From NCBI GenBank assembly GCA_963713695.1, contig CAVQMU010000009.1, positions 124,001-188,000 of the forward strand: DNA of 64,000 nt, given 5' to 3'. The position numbers were made by a program, and so were the translations under genes. Each line of letters opens with the position of its first letter. The stretch's first letter is position 1. The DNA is from Rhodoblastus sp963713695. Its GTDB lineage: Bacteria; Pseudomonadota; Alphaproteobacteria; Rhizobiales; Beijerinckiaceae. This document shows, piece by piece, positions 16,323-25,130 of the stretch. Below the pieces are notes generated by a model, which did no database searches, had not been told where the DNA came from, and saw only the letters and a program-made list of their open reading frames with translations.

Positions 16323-17161
16323 CGCGCCATACTTGTCCTGCGGAACTGAAGCGCCTCTATCGGGAAACACGGGTGCTGCCCTTCATTGGCGCGGGCGTTT
16401 CAATGTCCGTATCCTGGAATGACAGCGCAGGAAATATTCGACGGGGACCAAGTTGGCGCGAGATGGTGAACGAAGCAGCTCGAATGCTCGGATACGAGGA
16501 ACCAGAGCTACTCCGCATGCGAGGAACAGATCTACAAATTCTTGAATATTTTCGCGTAAAGAAAAAGAACTTTGCCCCGCTATATAATTGGATGTTAAAG
16601 CAGTTAGATGCTTCCGAGGAGGTTCTCGCCAAATCCGCGCTTCACTGCGGGCTTTCGATGCTATCAAAATGTAATATATTTTATACAACAAACTACGACG
16701 ACTTTATTGAGCGTTCATTCTCTACCTTAGGAAGAAACGTCAAGGTGATCGCAACTGAGGAGGATATGGGATTTAATAATACGGACACTCAGATTGTCAA
16801 ATTTCATGGCGACCTTAACAATCCGGGCGAAATGGTTATGTCTGAGGCTGATTACTATAAGAGAATGCGCCTTGATGCCCCAATGGATTTAAAATTACGA
16901 TCTGACCTGTTTGGCAGAGCTGTTTTATTTATTGGGTATAGCTTTGGAGATATAAATATCGCTCATTTATTCCGCACAGTAAATGAAATGTTTCGAAAAC
17001 TGCCGAACAGTTTCTCCGGCCGTCGCGCCTATATCATAGTACAAAACCCTTCTGATTTCGAGAATCGCCTCTTTCACGAGCGAAACATCGAAGTTATACC
17101 TGCTTATGGCGATGATAAAACAGGCTCAGTGGCAGAGATTTTGGCGGACATGGCATCATGA
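16319..17161 (+). CDS. SIR2-family protein, probable NAD-consuming effector
   Basis: 280 residues covering one SIR2 domain. The motifs are PFIGAGVS at 21-28 (NAD-binding loop), YTTNYDDFIE with Asn125 (the Asn needed by NADase-type SIR2 domains), KFHGD with His163, and LFIGYSFGD at about 203-211. All key residues are intact. There is no deacetylase zinc-binding module, so this is the NADase-like type found in anti-phage systems such as Thoeris ThsA, DSR and SIR2-Argonaute. The GTG start overlaps the methyltransferase stop, and its own stop overlaps the HAM1 start, so all three are coupled. The predicted role is NAD+ depletion when the partner HAM1-like protein or a nucleotide signal triggers it. 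Confidence 0.85.
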   Translation: MTRHTCPAELKRLYRETRVLPFIGAGVSMSVSWNDSAGNIRRGPSWREMVNEAARMLGYEEPELLRMRGTDLQILEYFRVKKKNFAPLYNWMLKQLDASEEVLAKSALHCGLSMLSKCNIFYTTNYDDFIERSFSTLGRNVKVIATEEDMGFNNTDTQIVKFHGDLNNPGEMVMSEADYYKRMRLDAPMDLKLRSDLFGRAVLFIGYSFGDINIAHLFRTVNEMFRKLPNSFSGRRAYIIVQNPSDFENRLFHERNIEVIPAYGDDKTGSVAEILADMAS

Positions 17162-17821
17162 GAAAAATAAAAATCATTTACGCAACGCGAAGCTTATTTA
17201 AAAAGCAGGAGATTGCGGCTATTGAGGCAGGCTCCGTGTTTCTTAACGAAGACGGCAAAGAGCAAATCATAGGTGAGCGCTTTCAGTTCGTTTTTTCTGA
17301 CGTAGGCACTGATGAACCGCTCGAAGTTGATCTGGCAGCGATGGTTCGGCATAAGGCAATATCTGCCTACCGCAGTCTTTTAATGCCATGCATCGTTGAA
17401 CATGCAGGGATTATCCTCGAAGAGCATATCGCCTCCGAATACCCTGGCGGATTGACACAGCCAATGATGGAACTCTTTGGGGCCGGAAACTTTTGTTCGA
17501 CGAATGTCCGCAGCTGGCGAAAGAGCGATCGCAAAGGCGGTCATTGGGTATTGTGATGGGATGTCAGTGCAAATATTTGCTGGTGAGACCAAAGGTACGA
17601 TTTCCGCAACACCCAAAGGCGGTCGTGAATTTTATTGGGATACAGTTTTCTGCCCGGATGATTTTGGCGGAAAAACGTATGCCGAAATTAGCTCTGATGT
17701 AAGTCGAGGCATTCCCGAAAAGATGAAGGTATCGCAGTCTTTTCGAGCACTTCGAAAATTTCTGGAATTTCGGGTCAAGAAGGGGGCAAACTCCCTGTTT
17801 ATTGACTTCGATGCAAATTGA
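17158..17821 (+). pseudogene. HAM1/ITPase-like nucleotide-binding protein, one-base frameshift
   Basis: Two frames together give a 220-residue HAM1/RdgB-like protein. Frame 1 supplies the N-terminus with ATRSLFKKQEI (family TxNxxKxxE) and VEHAGIILEEHIASEYPGGLTQPM, where His replaces the usual Asp of the EDxG signature. After the CTCTTTGGGG run at 17473-17482 the frame moves by +1, and the rest reads LGPETFVRRMSAAGE, then ETKGTISATPKGGREFYWDTVF, GKTYAEIS and SQSFRALRKF. Removing one T or one G restores the protein. The altered catalytic position suggests it may sense rather than hydrolyse a non-canonical nucleotide. It may be intact in life if the extra base is a sequencing error. Confidence 0.75.
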
Positions 17822-18123
17822 ACTGTTGAGATAATGCACGCAGCCAATTAGGCCATCGGACAGCGTCATCCCTCCGACAAATTGTCGTCAGCGCTCCTGC
17901 CCGTAACCAATCACGAGGACAAGCTGCCGGTACATCTGAAATTAGATGCAATCCATCCGATCGAACGATCGCGGGTCAAGGCATCAATCGTCAACGCCAG
18001 CCTCGCAACCTGGGATAAAACTTTCGACGTGATAATCGACCTATTTTCGACCTATTTCGAAATCGACCTGTTCTCAACACATCAGCCTAACACCACAACT
18101 TATTGACTTATCGTCTTATTTTG

Positions 18124-18171
18124 TGGTGAGCGCGTCGGGATTCGAACCCGAGACCCTCTGATTAAAAGTCA
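18124..18171. repeat. attL: 48-bp copy of the 3' part of tRNA-Lys
   Basis: 48 bases identical to 41311-41358, covering the CCA end, acceptor 3' strand, T arm, variable region and part of the anticodon arm of the tRNA-Lys gene (minus-strand sense). After 18171 the match to the tRNA stops, so this is not a functional tRNA. It marks the left end of a 23.2-kb integrated element whose integrase starts 218 bases to the right. Confidence 0.95.
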
Positions 18172-18307
18172 ATTTATAAAGTTCGCTAGCGCGTCCAAAC
18201 GTGCTCAAACCTGCCTTGAAACCCACGGTTTTCGGCTGATAAGCGCCTGAACGGTGTCAAATCTGAACGCAGAAAACACCTATGAACGCGCCTGAGCAAA
18301 ACAAATG

Positions 18308-18389
18308 TGTATCCCTAAGACGTATCCCCGGCTATATGTATCAGTAGGTGACGTGAGTTTGATAAAACGTCAGTTGCTCGGGGGATACG
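18308..18389. promoter_or_regulatory. Candidate integrase arm sites (GTATCCC family), left end
   Basis: Three related sites: GTATCCCT at 18309-18316, CGTATCCCC at 18321-18329, and an inverted copy GGGGGATACG at 18380-18389 that abuts the integrase ATG. Two matching sites lie just inside the right end of the element (41213-41232). This symmetry is expected of arm-type integrase sites. The copy at the ATG overlaps the ribosome-binding region, which could give autoregulation. Confidence 0.55.
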
Positions 18390-19647
18390 ATGGCGACGAT
18401 AAAGCTAACCGACACCTACATTCGAGGTTTGCAGGTTGAAGCCGGGCAACGCATTGAGATCACCGACGCAACCGTTTCGGGCTTGCGTCTAAGGGCATCG
18501 GCGACGGCGAAGACGTGGAGCGCGGTCTACAGGCCGCGCGGCGGCAAGCCAGAGCGGTTCAGCCTCGGCAGCTATCCGCAGATTAGCCTTGCTCGCGCTC
18601 GTGAGTTGACAATCGACGCCATTGCCAAACGCAACGGAGGCAACGCGCCGCAGGCTGATTACAAGGCCAAGGCCGAACGGGCCAACGTCGAAGCGACCCG
18701 CGAAAAATTCACCTTCGATCAGATGGCCGCTCGATATGTCGAACACGCGAAGCAGCACCTCAAGTCATGGGCTCAAGTGGAATACAATCTAAAGGAGGCA
18801 AAGGCGAAGCTCGGATCGAAAGAGCCTGACGCGATCACCCGGCAGGAAATCCGCGAACTTGCTCGATACGATCAAGGCGCGGGGGCCGGTCATGGCGAAC
18901 CGAGTTCAGGCCGCCTTGCGCGCATGCTATAAGTGGGCGCTCGCCGAAGAACTGGCGACCATCAACCCTATCGACGGCATCAAGGCCCGAGGAGGCCGTG
19001 AGACGGCCAAGGAACGCTATTTGAGCGACGCCGAGGTTGTGGCGTTATGGGCCCTTCTCGACGGGCCTGCGTGCAAGCTTTCGAACATCGGCGAGGCGCT
19101 GAAGCTCATTCTTTTGACTGCGGCCCGACCGGGCGAAGTTACTGCTATGGAGTGGACCGAACTTCGCGACCTAGACGGCGAGCAACCCGAATGGCATTTG
19201 CCCCGCGCGAAGACCAAAGCAGCCCGGTCCCGTGTCATTCCGTTATCCGCGCAGGCCGTGTCGATCCTGAAGGCGAAGCGCAAGCAGGGCGAAGACCGCG
19301 ACGACAATCCGTCGCCTTATGTGTTCCCGCACAGGACTGATCGAAGCCAGCAAGCGAGCCAATGGGCCGCGTCGCAGCTTGTCGAGAACCTTCGCGGGCA
19401 AATGACCGTTGACGGCAAGCCCTGCCCTAGCTGGACTGCGCACGATCTAAGGCGCACAGCTGCGACGATAGCCGGCGCGAACGGCGTTTCGTTCGAAGTC
19501 ATTCAAAAACTGTTAGGACATGCGGATGGCCGGGTTACAGCGGTTTACGCTCGTTACAGCCACGCCAAGGAGCTACGGGAAGCTGTCGATTTGATCGCCG
19601 ATCACGTCGCAAAAGCCGGGAAAACAAGGAAAAATGAAGGTGCATAA
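18390..19647 (+). pseudogene. int: Prophage tyrosine integrase (P4-like), one-base frameshift
   Basis: Two frames give a 418-residue P4-type integrase. Residues 1-90 are the DUF4102 arm-binding domain (SGLRLRASATAKTWS; RFSLGSYPQISLARAR). The core-binding SAM-like domain follows. The catalytic domain has AARPGEVTAMEW (first Arg), HDLRRTAAT (HxxR), and GHADGRVTAVYARYSH (His and nucleophile Tyr). At CTTG 18858-18861 one extra T breaks the frame; without it the sequence reads RELLDTIKARGP. All catalytic residues are in the downstream part, but as read they cannot be joined to the N-terminus. It lies next to attL, as expected for the enzyme that targeted tRNA-Lys. Confidence 0.85.
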
Positions 19648-20037
19648 ACGGCGAGGCGAACGAAGCCTTTGAAATCGTACTAAAATAAAAACAGTAAAAC
19701 TTTTTAATGCCCCCGAGTAACTCAAAATCGTAAGGAGTTATCAAGCACAAACTCCACCAAAACAATACCTTCTGATGGAACACCTCGTCAACGTTGCTAC
19801 GTTAATACGTTGCCATGTTGTATTAATGTCATTTTTTATTGCAAATCGCTGTTTACCTGCGCCCACATATGCGCTAACAATCACTTATCGGAACCGGCTG
19901 AAAACCCGTTCTGCGGCGTACCCAAGGACCGTAGCCACGCCTTCAAAAGCGGCAGGCGGAAGCGGCCAAATCACCCAAAACGAAAATTGCGCGCTCCGGC
20001 ATCAAGCCGGATTGCGCCAAATTACGGGGTTTTTTAC
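19648..20037. other. Gene-free stretch between integrase and AlpA-like gene
   Basis: 390 AT-richer bases. There is no supported gene. It contains a cluster of ACGTTG/TTAATACGTTG-like words around 19785-19830 and is a reasonable place for the early regulatory region of the element, but I cannot define a promoter or operator with confidence. Confidence 0.5.
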
Positions 20038-20262
20038 ATGGCCGTCGCTACGCTGAAACAATCAACTACTCCGCCGCTGCAACCGCGCCGGCTCTCTATG
20101 TCCGACGTGTGCACGCGTTACGATTTATCGCGGGGGGCCATTTACAACGGCCTTGAGCGCGGAAGCTTTCCACGCCCGCTGAAGGTTGGCGGAGTGTTGA
20201 GGTGGAGGGAGGAAGACCTCAATGCCTTCGAAGCCAAGCAACTCGACGGCGAGGAGGTCTGA
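20038..20262 (+). CDS. AlpA/excisionase-like HTH protein
   Basis: 74 residues. RLSMSDVCTRYDLSRGAIYNGLERGSFPRPLKVGGVLRWREEDLNAF is the typical AlpA/Xis winged MerR-like helix-turn-helix with an LRWREEDL wing. Such proteins regulate the integrase or direct excision. The ATG at 20038 is used because the domain begins soon after it; the frame is open further upstream but without protein-like sequence. It opens the early gene cluster of the prophage. Confidence 0.8.
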   Translation: MAVATLKQSTTPPLQPRRLSMSDVCTRYDLSRGAIYNGLERGSFPRPLKVGGVLRWREEDLNAFEAKQLDGEEV

Positions 20263-20266
20263 CGCA

Positions 20267-20713
20267 ATGTCATCATCAATCGAAAGCGCCGATGTCATCG
20301 CCCACGACTATCGCCGCGACGCCAACCGCATTGCTCGCCATGTGGTCGACCATGAACGCCTGCCGGGATCGCTCGCATCATATGAGATCACCAATGCGTT
20401 CCGCTTTGCGCTTGGTCGTGTGCCGCAATCTATCCGCGACCTCTACTCACTCGGCGAGATGGCGTCATATTCCGATCTTGGCCGCGCCGTGGAGCGAAAA
20501 CTCAATCCGCCGAAGCAAGAGCTGGAAGAAATCCGCATCGGCGAATTTCCGCCGACCGTGAAAGAGCTGCGTCGCGCTGCCGCGCTTCGCAAGGCTGGCG
20601 TCGACCTCATAGGCGGCTCCGAAGTCAGCCGCGCCCCGGCCATTCGCAAGACCGATATCGACGCCACGCCTGCGAACGACTGGCGAGCCGCTGTTTCCGG
20701 CGAGCGAGGTTGA
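20267..20713 (+). CDS. Hypothetical prophage protein
   Basis: 148 residues, not recognised. Soluble and helical, with basic and acidic patches (LGRAVERKLNPPKQELEEIRIGEF). GGAGGT lies 8 bases before the ATG and the start is 4 bases after the AlpA-like stop, so the two genes are coupled. Probably an early phage gene. Confidence 0.55.
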   Translation: MSSSIESADVIAHDYRRDANRIARHVVDHERLPGSLASYEITNAFRFALGRVPQSIRDLYSLGEMASYSDLGRAVERKLNPPKQELEEIRIGEFPPTVKELRRAAALRKAGVDLIGGSEVSRAPAIRKTDIDATPANDWRAAVSGERG

Positions 20714-21231
20714 TGGCCATGGCCAGCGACCTTCAAAAAGCGCCGCACGCGGAAATTTTGCGAGAAATCGCCCGCCGACAATGCGTCATCATCGCGCATC
20801 GCTTCGGTAGGCAAGCCATGCACTGTGCATTCCGGCGAACCGGCCATGCCAACATTCGCACCGTCAATCCGCGCGACCTGCCGAAAACGATTGAACAACT
20901 TTTCGAGATCGCGGAAGGGCTCAATTTCGATATTGCGGCGGAATTGGCGCGCTACTCCGACGCCGAGTTTATGCCGCTAAGCGAATTGCCGTTGCACGAA
21001 ATCGCGCTGGGCGACGACGTGCAGTTGTGGCTACACTCGGACAGCCAAAAAGCTGAAGTGCGTCAGGTCGCTTTGGCTGCAATCGAGCGCAGGGAGATTG
21101 ACCGGGCGCACGCGTCGTCGATTTGGAGGCATGCCCATGACCGTATCGGAAATCCTGGGCAGCCGCCCGTACAGCCTCGCCGAAATTATCGACCTGTTTT
21201 TGGCGGATTTGGAGCGCGTCGAGACGACTGA
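20713..21231 (+). CDS. Hypothetical prophage protein
   Basis: 172 residues, not recognised. Helical in the first 130 residues, ending in a Pro/Arg-rich tail. The ATG overlaps the previous stop (TGATG), so translation is coupled. Its last 95 bases overlap the next small gene in another frame, leaving the C-terminal tail uncertain. Confidence 0.45.
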   Translation: MAMASDLQKAPHAEILREIARRQCVIIAHRFGRQAMHCAFRRTGHANIRTVNPRDLPKTIEQLFEIAEGLNFDIAAELARYSDAEFMPLSELPLHEIALGDDVQLWLHSDSQKAEVRQVALAAIERREIDRAHASSIWRHAHDRIGNPGQPPVQPRRNYRPVFGGFGARRDD

Positions 21232-21361
21232 ACTTGCCGGCCAAATCGACAATCCCTTCTTGGGCCGGCTGATCGAATTGGTCCTTGAAAGGAGACGCGC
21301 GGCGAGGTTGACGAATCAAGCCGAGCACGCGCAACCCGGCGCGAAAAACACACTGCATTGA
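21137..21361 (+). CDS. Small hypothetical prophage protein
   Basis: About 74 residues: MTVSEILGSRPYSLAEIIDLFL, then an acidic helix and a basic end. Not recognised. GGAGG lies 7 bases before this ATG; another ATG at 21131 is too close to it. It overlaps the end of the preceding gene. Confidence 0.45.
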   Translation: MTVSEILGSRPYSLAEIIDLFLADLERVETTELAGQIDNPFLGRLIELVLERRRAARLTNQAEHAQPGAKNTLH

Positions 21362-21369
21362 ACAAGAAA

Positions 21370-21402
21370 AACCCGCCGAGCGGTTCGAGCGCGAAGCGGG
21401 TT
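21370..21402 (+). promoter_or_regulatory. Stem-loop in the leader of the replication gene
   Basis: AACCCGC (21370-21376) pairs perfectly with GCGGGTT (21396-21402) around a 19-base loop, ending 14 bases before the ATG of the AAA protein. It could be a weak terminator for the small genes or a translational control element. Confidence 0.35.
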
Positions 21403-21416
21403 CGAAGGGTATTCAT

Positions 21417-24002
21417 ATGAACGTTCAAAGTGTGCCTGTCGCGGCTGAAAATGTCAACGCGGCTGTCGATAAAATCACGTTCCTTAAATCACAAAAAGCC
21501 CAAGGAAAACGCATTCGTTTCAAAGACGGAGCGTGGCAAAAGAAGCAATTAAAGCTTGAGTTCAAATGGCAAGCTGAGGTTGCGGACATTTCGGACCTGA
21601 AGCACTTCGGAAAAATGCTTGCGAAGGGCTCTGACAATCGTAAGTGCATCATCGTTCACGGCGTCCCCAAAGACGGCGTTGACCTGAACGACCTGCGGCG
21701 CATCGGCGACAATTTCGAAGACGCGGCGCATCGGTTCATTCTTATCGATGACGATGGCCTGGAAACCATGGAAACGGACGGTCCCGCCGTTGCAATGGCT
21801 GCCCGCGCGCGTTTGCCTGCGGTATTCCATGACGCGCGCTGCCTGTGGAACCTGACGAGCGGTCATGCCCTCACGCCTGGCAAGGCGCGCGTGCGTCTTG
21901 TTTTCTGGACAAACCGACCGATTACGCTTGCCGAAACGGAGGCCCTTCTATCCCCCGTTGCCGACATAATCGACATGTCCATATATCGCACCGTTCAGCC
22001 GATCTTTCTCGGCGTCACCGTTCTCGGCGCACCTGACCCCGTGGGGCAGCGTTGGGGATTAATTGACGGCGAACCGAGCGTCGAGCTGCCCGACCTCATC
22101 CCGCACGCGCTGAAAGCTTCGGCAATGGAGCGGACGAAATCCGTTGCGCCGGGCTGCGTTGAGGACGCGCCGCACATGATTGATGAATTTGTGCGCGAAA
22201 TTGAAGTGCGAAGTGAAAGGGATCGCCTGGACGACGGAAGGCGAAACGTGATCCGAAACACCGCAAACGACGGCTTCGATTTGGGGCTCTCGCGCGACAC
22301 CGTGTGCGCGATTGAATGGGCGTGGTTCGACCGCGATCTAAGCGGCTCGAAAGGCGAATTGCGGGAGCACTTGGAGGGCATCGGTGTTGATGATGCCAAT
22401 GCGTTATCGGCGCGCGTGTTGGCGGCGGGCGAAAAGATCGGCGAGGGATGGGATGCGGGTAAAGAAGCGCTCGACGCCACGCATATAGAAGACCAGATCG
22501 AAAGCGCGCTAAGTTCGCGTCACACAGCCGTGGGTTCGCGGTTTATGACGCCGGAAGCGCTCGACGCCGAGCGCAGGAAAAAGGGACCGGCGAGGGGCGA
22601 CGCGTTCGGCGCAGTCGAACAAGACGAAACGTCGTCTTTCGCCAAAATCGAGGCGATACGTTGGGCCGTCGACAATGGCGTGACGATCGACGCCGGCATG
22701 CTCTATGACCTGAGATGCGCTCTTGAAGATGACGGCGTGAAGGCCGAAACAGCCGGCGTTATGTGCCGCGCCTTAGCCTCGTATGGACCCGGCGAATATG
22801 CGTTAGGCGACACTGACGACCTCTTGTCGAAGATGGCGGACAAGGCGCGGAAGGCGATCAGCAAACCGGAGGCACCGAAAAAAGGCCGGCTCGCTTTTAC
22901 GTTGTTCGACGAAGCCGCCGACGCCGCATTCGCAGAGGTCGAACGTCAGCTTGTGAAGGACATGCTCGACCTCGGTTCGATGAGTGTTTTGTACGGCAAG
23001 TCGAACGCGGGCAAGTCGTTTATCGCCTTGCTTCTTGCTTTCCATATCGCGCTAGGGACGGAATTTGCGGGCCGCGAAGTCGAACAGGGGCTCGTCGTTT
23101 ACATCGTCGCGGAAGGTGGCAGGCGCTTCGACCGCCGCCTTGCGGCGCTACGCGCCAAGTATCCCGAGGCGAAAAACCCGCCGCTGGCAATCGTCAAGTC
23201 GAGCGTCGACTTACACGGGAACGACGCCGACGTGAAAGAGATTACCCGCATCGTTTCGGAAGCCGAGGCGGCGACCGGCAAGAAGGCGCTTTTGGTAATC
23301 GTCGATACCCTGGCGCGCGCGATGGGCGCAGGCAGCGAGAACGAAGCCCGCGACATGAACGCACTTGTGACGAATGGCGACAAGGTGCGCCAACGGACCG
23401 GCGCGCACCTCATGTACATCCATCACAGCGGCAAGGACCGGGCGAAGGGCGCACGCGGTCATTCATCCCTTCGCGCTGCGACGGATACCGAGATTGAAGT
23501 CGTCGCGGATGGCGCTGGCCTGCGCTCTATGACCGTCACCAAACAGCGGGACATGGAAACCGGCGACGTTTTCAACTTCCGTCTCGTCGACATGCAGCTC
23601 GGAACGGACGCGGAAGGCAACCCGCGCAAGTCGGCTGTCGCCAAGATCGTCGACACGACCTCATTGCAGGCGAAACGAGCGAAACCACCCACGGGGCGGA
23701 AGCTTTCGCCCGGCGAGGCAGAAGCCTTCGACGTCATAAAGCGGCTTGCGCAGGGTAGCGACGGGCCGATTGCAATGGCGGCGATCCGGGATGCGATGAA
23801 CGAGGGCAGAAAGGCGGACGCGGGCGACGGGGAGTTCGCCGAGGTCAAGGGCAACTACCTGCGCAAGCTCAGGGCCTCATTGATCGCAGTTGGCTTAATT
23901 CGGGAAGGCGAGCCGGGCCATGTGCTGCTTGCCGCGGCCGATGACGCAAGCATGCGGTTCGGCATGGTCGATGACGAAGAGGGCGAGGCCTTAGCGGCTT
24001 GA
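21417..24002 (+). CDS. RepA-like AAA (AAA_25) replication protein
   Basis: 861 residues. The central/C-terminal part is a RecA-like AAA_25 helicase core: Walker A YGKSNAGKSFIALLL near residue 525, VVYIVAEGG, Walker B LLVIVDTLARAMGAG near 628, and HLMYIHHSGKDRAKGARGHSSLRAATD, a hallmark of phage and plasmid RepA-type helicases. The N-terminal 400 residues resemble the primase or DNA-binding part of phage D5/primase-helicase proteins (FILIDDDGLETMETDGP; RVRLVFWTNRP) without a clear zinc finger. The C-terminus has a winged-helix-like stretch. It is the likely replication initiator/helicase of the element. It is followed by a terminator-like hairpin. Confidence 0.8.
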   Translation: MNVQSVPVAAENVNAAVDKITFLKSQKAQGKRIRFKDGAWQKKQLKLEFKWQAEVADISDLKHFGKMLAKGSDNRKCIIVHGVPKDGVDLNDLRRIGDNFEDAAHRFILIDDDGLETMETDGPAVAMAARARLPAVFHDARCLWNLTSGHALTPGKARVRLVFWTNRPITLAETEALLSPVADIIDMSIYRTVQPIFLGVTVLGAPDPVGQRWGLIDGEPSVELPDLIPHALKASAMERTKSVAPGCVEDAPHMIDEFVREIEVRSERDRLDDGRRNVIRNTANDGFDLGLSRDTVCAIEWAWFDRDLSGSKGELREHLEGIGVDDANALSARVLAAGEKIGEGWDAGKEALDATHIEDQIESALSSRHTAVGSRFMTPEALDAERRKKGPARGDAFGAVEQDETSSFAKIEAIRWAVDNGVTIDAGMLYDLRCALEDDGVKAETAGVMCRALASYGPGEYALGDTDDLLSKMADKARKAISKPEAPKKGRLAFTLFDEAADAAFAEVERQLVKDMLDLGSMSVLYGKSNAGKSFIALLLAFHIALGTEFAGREVEQGLVVYIVAEGGRRFDRRLAALRAKYPEAKNPPLAIVKSSVDLHGNDADVKEITRIVSEAEAATGKKALLVIVDTLARAMGAGSENEARDMNALVTNGDKVRQRTGAHLMYIHHSGKDRAKGARGHSSLRAATDTEIEVVADGAGLRSMTVTKQRDMETGDVFNFRLVDMQLGTDAEGNPRKSAVAKIVDTTSLQAKRAKPPTGRKLSPGEAEAFDVIKRLAQGSDGPIAMAAIRDAMNEGRKADAGDGEFAEVKGNYLRKLRASLIAVGLIREGEPGHVLLAAADDASMRFGMVDDEEGEALAA

Positions 24003-24026
24003 TGGCTCGACGACGGGAAGGCGAAA

Positions 24027-24053
24027 AGGCGGCCCGCGATAATCGGGCCGCCT
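24027..24053 (+). terminator. Hairpin terminator after the replication gene
   Basis: A perfect 10-bp stem, AGGCGGCCCG/CGGGCCGCCT, with a 7-base loop, 25 bases after the stop. It is followed by AATTT, a short T run. It separates the early operon from the convergent Sel1 gene. Confidence 0.65.
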
Positions 24054-24137
24054 AATTTGGTGCGCAAGCGGCAATAGCCCCTCACCGCCAAGTCGAACGC
24101 CCGATCTCCGCGTCGGCCTGCGCAACGGCCTCGGGAG

Positions 24138-25016
24138 TTATCCCATTGATCCACCGAATGCTAACCCATTGGACCAATATCGATTGCTCGGCTTTCCGTC
24201 GTCCGAGTAGACCGTTTGCGTCATAAACACTGCGTTTATGTTCTGCTCCCCAAAACCGGTCATTATTTTGTCGCCGCTTATAATATACTTACAGCGCAAG
24301 AAATTGTCTCCACGCAACAATGTTGTGGGTGTAAGCGTAAACTCCGGGGCTTTTGCGTACGGCTTCTGCGTTGTGGGGTCATCGACCAAACCAACGAATA
24401 CATCACTGACAGCTGCTTGCCGCCAAAACTTGACATAATCATCATCTGAACAATTTGGTACAGATGTGATATGTTGCTCTTCAGATGATTTACGACCGCC
24501 TTCTTTTTCGCTTGATGGTTTTACGGACGATGTAATTACCTGCGCAACTGCTTTTCGATACCATGTGGCTGACTGCGCGTAATCCTGCGGCACCCCATGG
24601 CCTTCAAAATAGAGTTCGCCGAGTTCAGCTTGCGCCTTCGCGTTTCCCTGATCTGCGGCTTTTCGAAACCACTGTATCGCCTGTACATCGGCATGCTCGT
24701 CGTGCATCCCTAAATAGAAAACCCCGAGTTCGGTTTGCGCGGCTGCGTTCCCTTGTTCCGCCGCCTTTCGATACCACGAAGCTGCCAGCGCATCGTCTTG
24801 CGGCACGCCTTGGCCATGACGGTAGATATCGCCAAGTCCGATCTGCGCTAACACGTTGCCTTGATCGGCCAACGCGCGAAAAAGCCGTATCGCCGTTGCA
24901 TAATCACCGCGCTGATAGGCAGATACGCCATCGTTGAAAGCGTCCGCAGCGGCAGTACCGAAAATGGCTAGCGCCATGACGAAGCCAGCAAAAATTACTC
25001 TGATTTGTTGATTCAT
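24138..25016 (-). CDS. Secreted Sel1-repeat (SLR/TPR-like) protein
   Basis: 292 residues. Signal peptide at 1-25 (MALAIFGTAAADA with a cleavage site after ADA). Sel1-like repeats occupy residues 28-160: units such as YATAIRLFRALADQGNVLAQIGLGDIY, DALAASWYRKAAEQGNAAAQTELG and AIQWFRKAADQGNAKAQAELGELY. A 110-residue C-terminal domain of unknown kind follows. SLR proteins bind other proteins, usually outside the cytoplasm. It is transcribed against the phage genes, so it is probably lysogenic cargo and not a virion gene. Confidence 0.75.
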   Translation of the reverse strand: MNQQIRVIFAGFVMALAIFGTAAADAFNDGVSAYQRGDYATAIRLFRALADQGNVLAQIGLGDIYRHGQGVPQDDALAASWYRKAAEQGNAAAQTELGVFYLGMHDEHADVQAIQWFRKAADQGNAKAQAELGELYFEGHGVPQDYAQSATWYRKAVAQVITSSVKPSSEKEGGRKSSEEQHITSVPNCSDDDYVKFWRQAAVSDVFVGLVDDPTTQKPYAKAPEFTLTPTTLLRGDNFLRCKYIISGDKIMTGFGEQNINAVFMTQTVYSDDGKPSNRYWSNGLAFGGSMG

Positions 25017-25130
25017 GAGAAATTCGTTCGTTAAAAAAGTTGCATGGCGAACCCGTTGGCTGTGTCGTCAAGACAGCATACCTCAGCCCTATCCGCAATC
25101 GCTATGTTGCAGCTCGGTTCCTTCATGAAA

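Larger units (their letters stand above)
17822..18389. other. Gene-free stretch: operon end and left element junction
   Basis: 568 bases between the HAM1-like gene and the prophage integrase. It holds the truncated tRNA-Lys repeat (attL) at 18124-18171 and the integrase-site cluster at 18308-18389. The part from 17822 to 18123 is chromosomal or accessory flank. I see no supported gene in it. Confidence 0.7.

Noticed and set aside
16319..17161. Sirtuin-type protein deacetylase (CobB)
   Set aside because: There is no Cys4 zinc module, and the operon partner is a HAM1-like protein, so the NADase-type SIR2 reading is better.
17882..18106. Small open frame after the HAM1-like gene
   Set aside because: No ribosome binding site, no recognisable protein pattern, and it ends at the att junction.
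18124..18200. A second tRNA-Lys gene
   Set aside because: Only the 3' 48 bases match; the D arm and 5' acceptor strand are missing, so it is an att copy.
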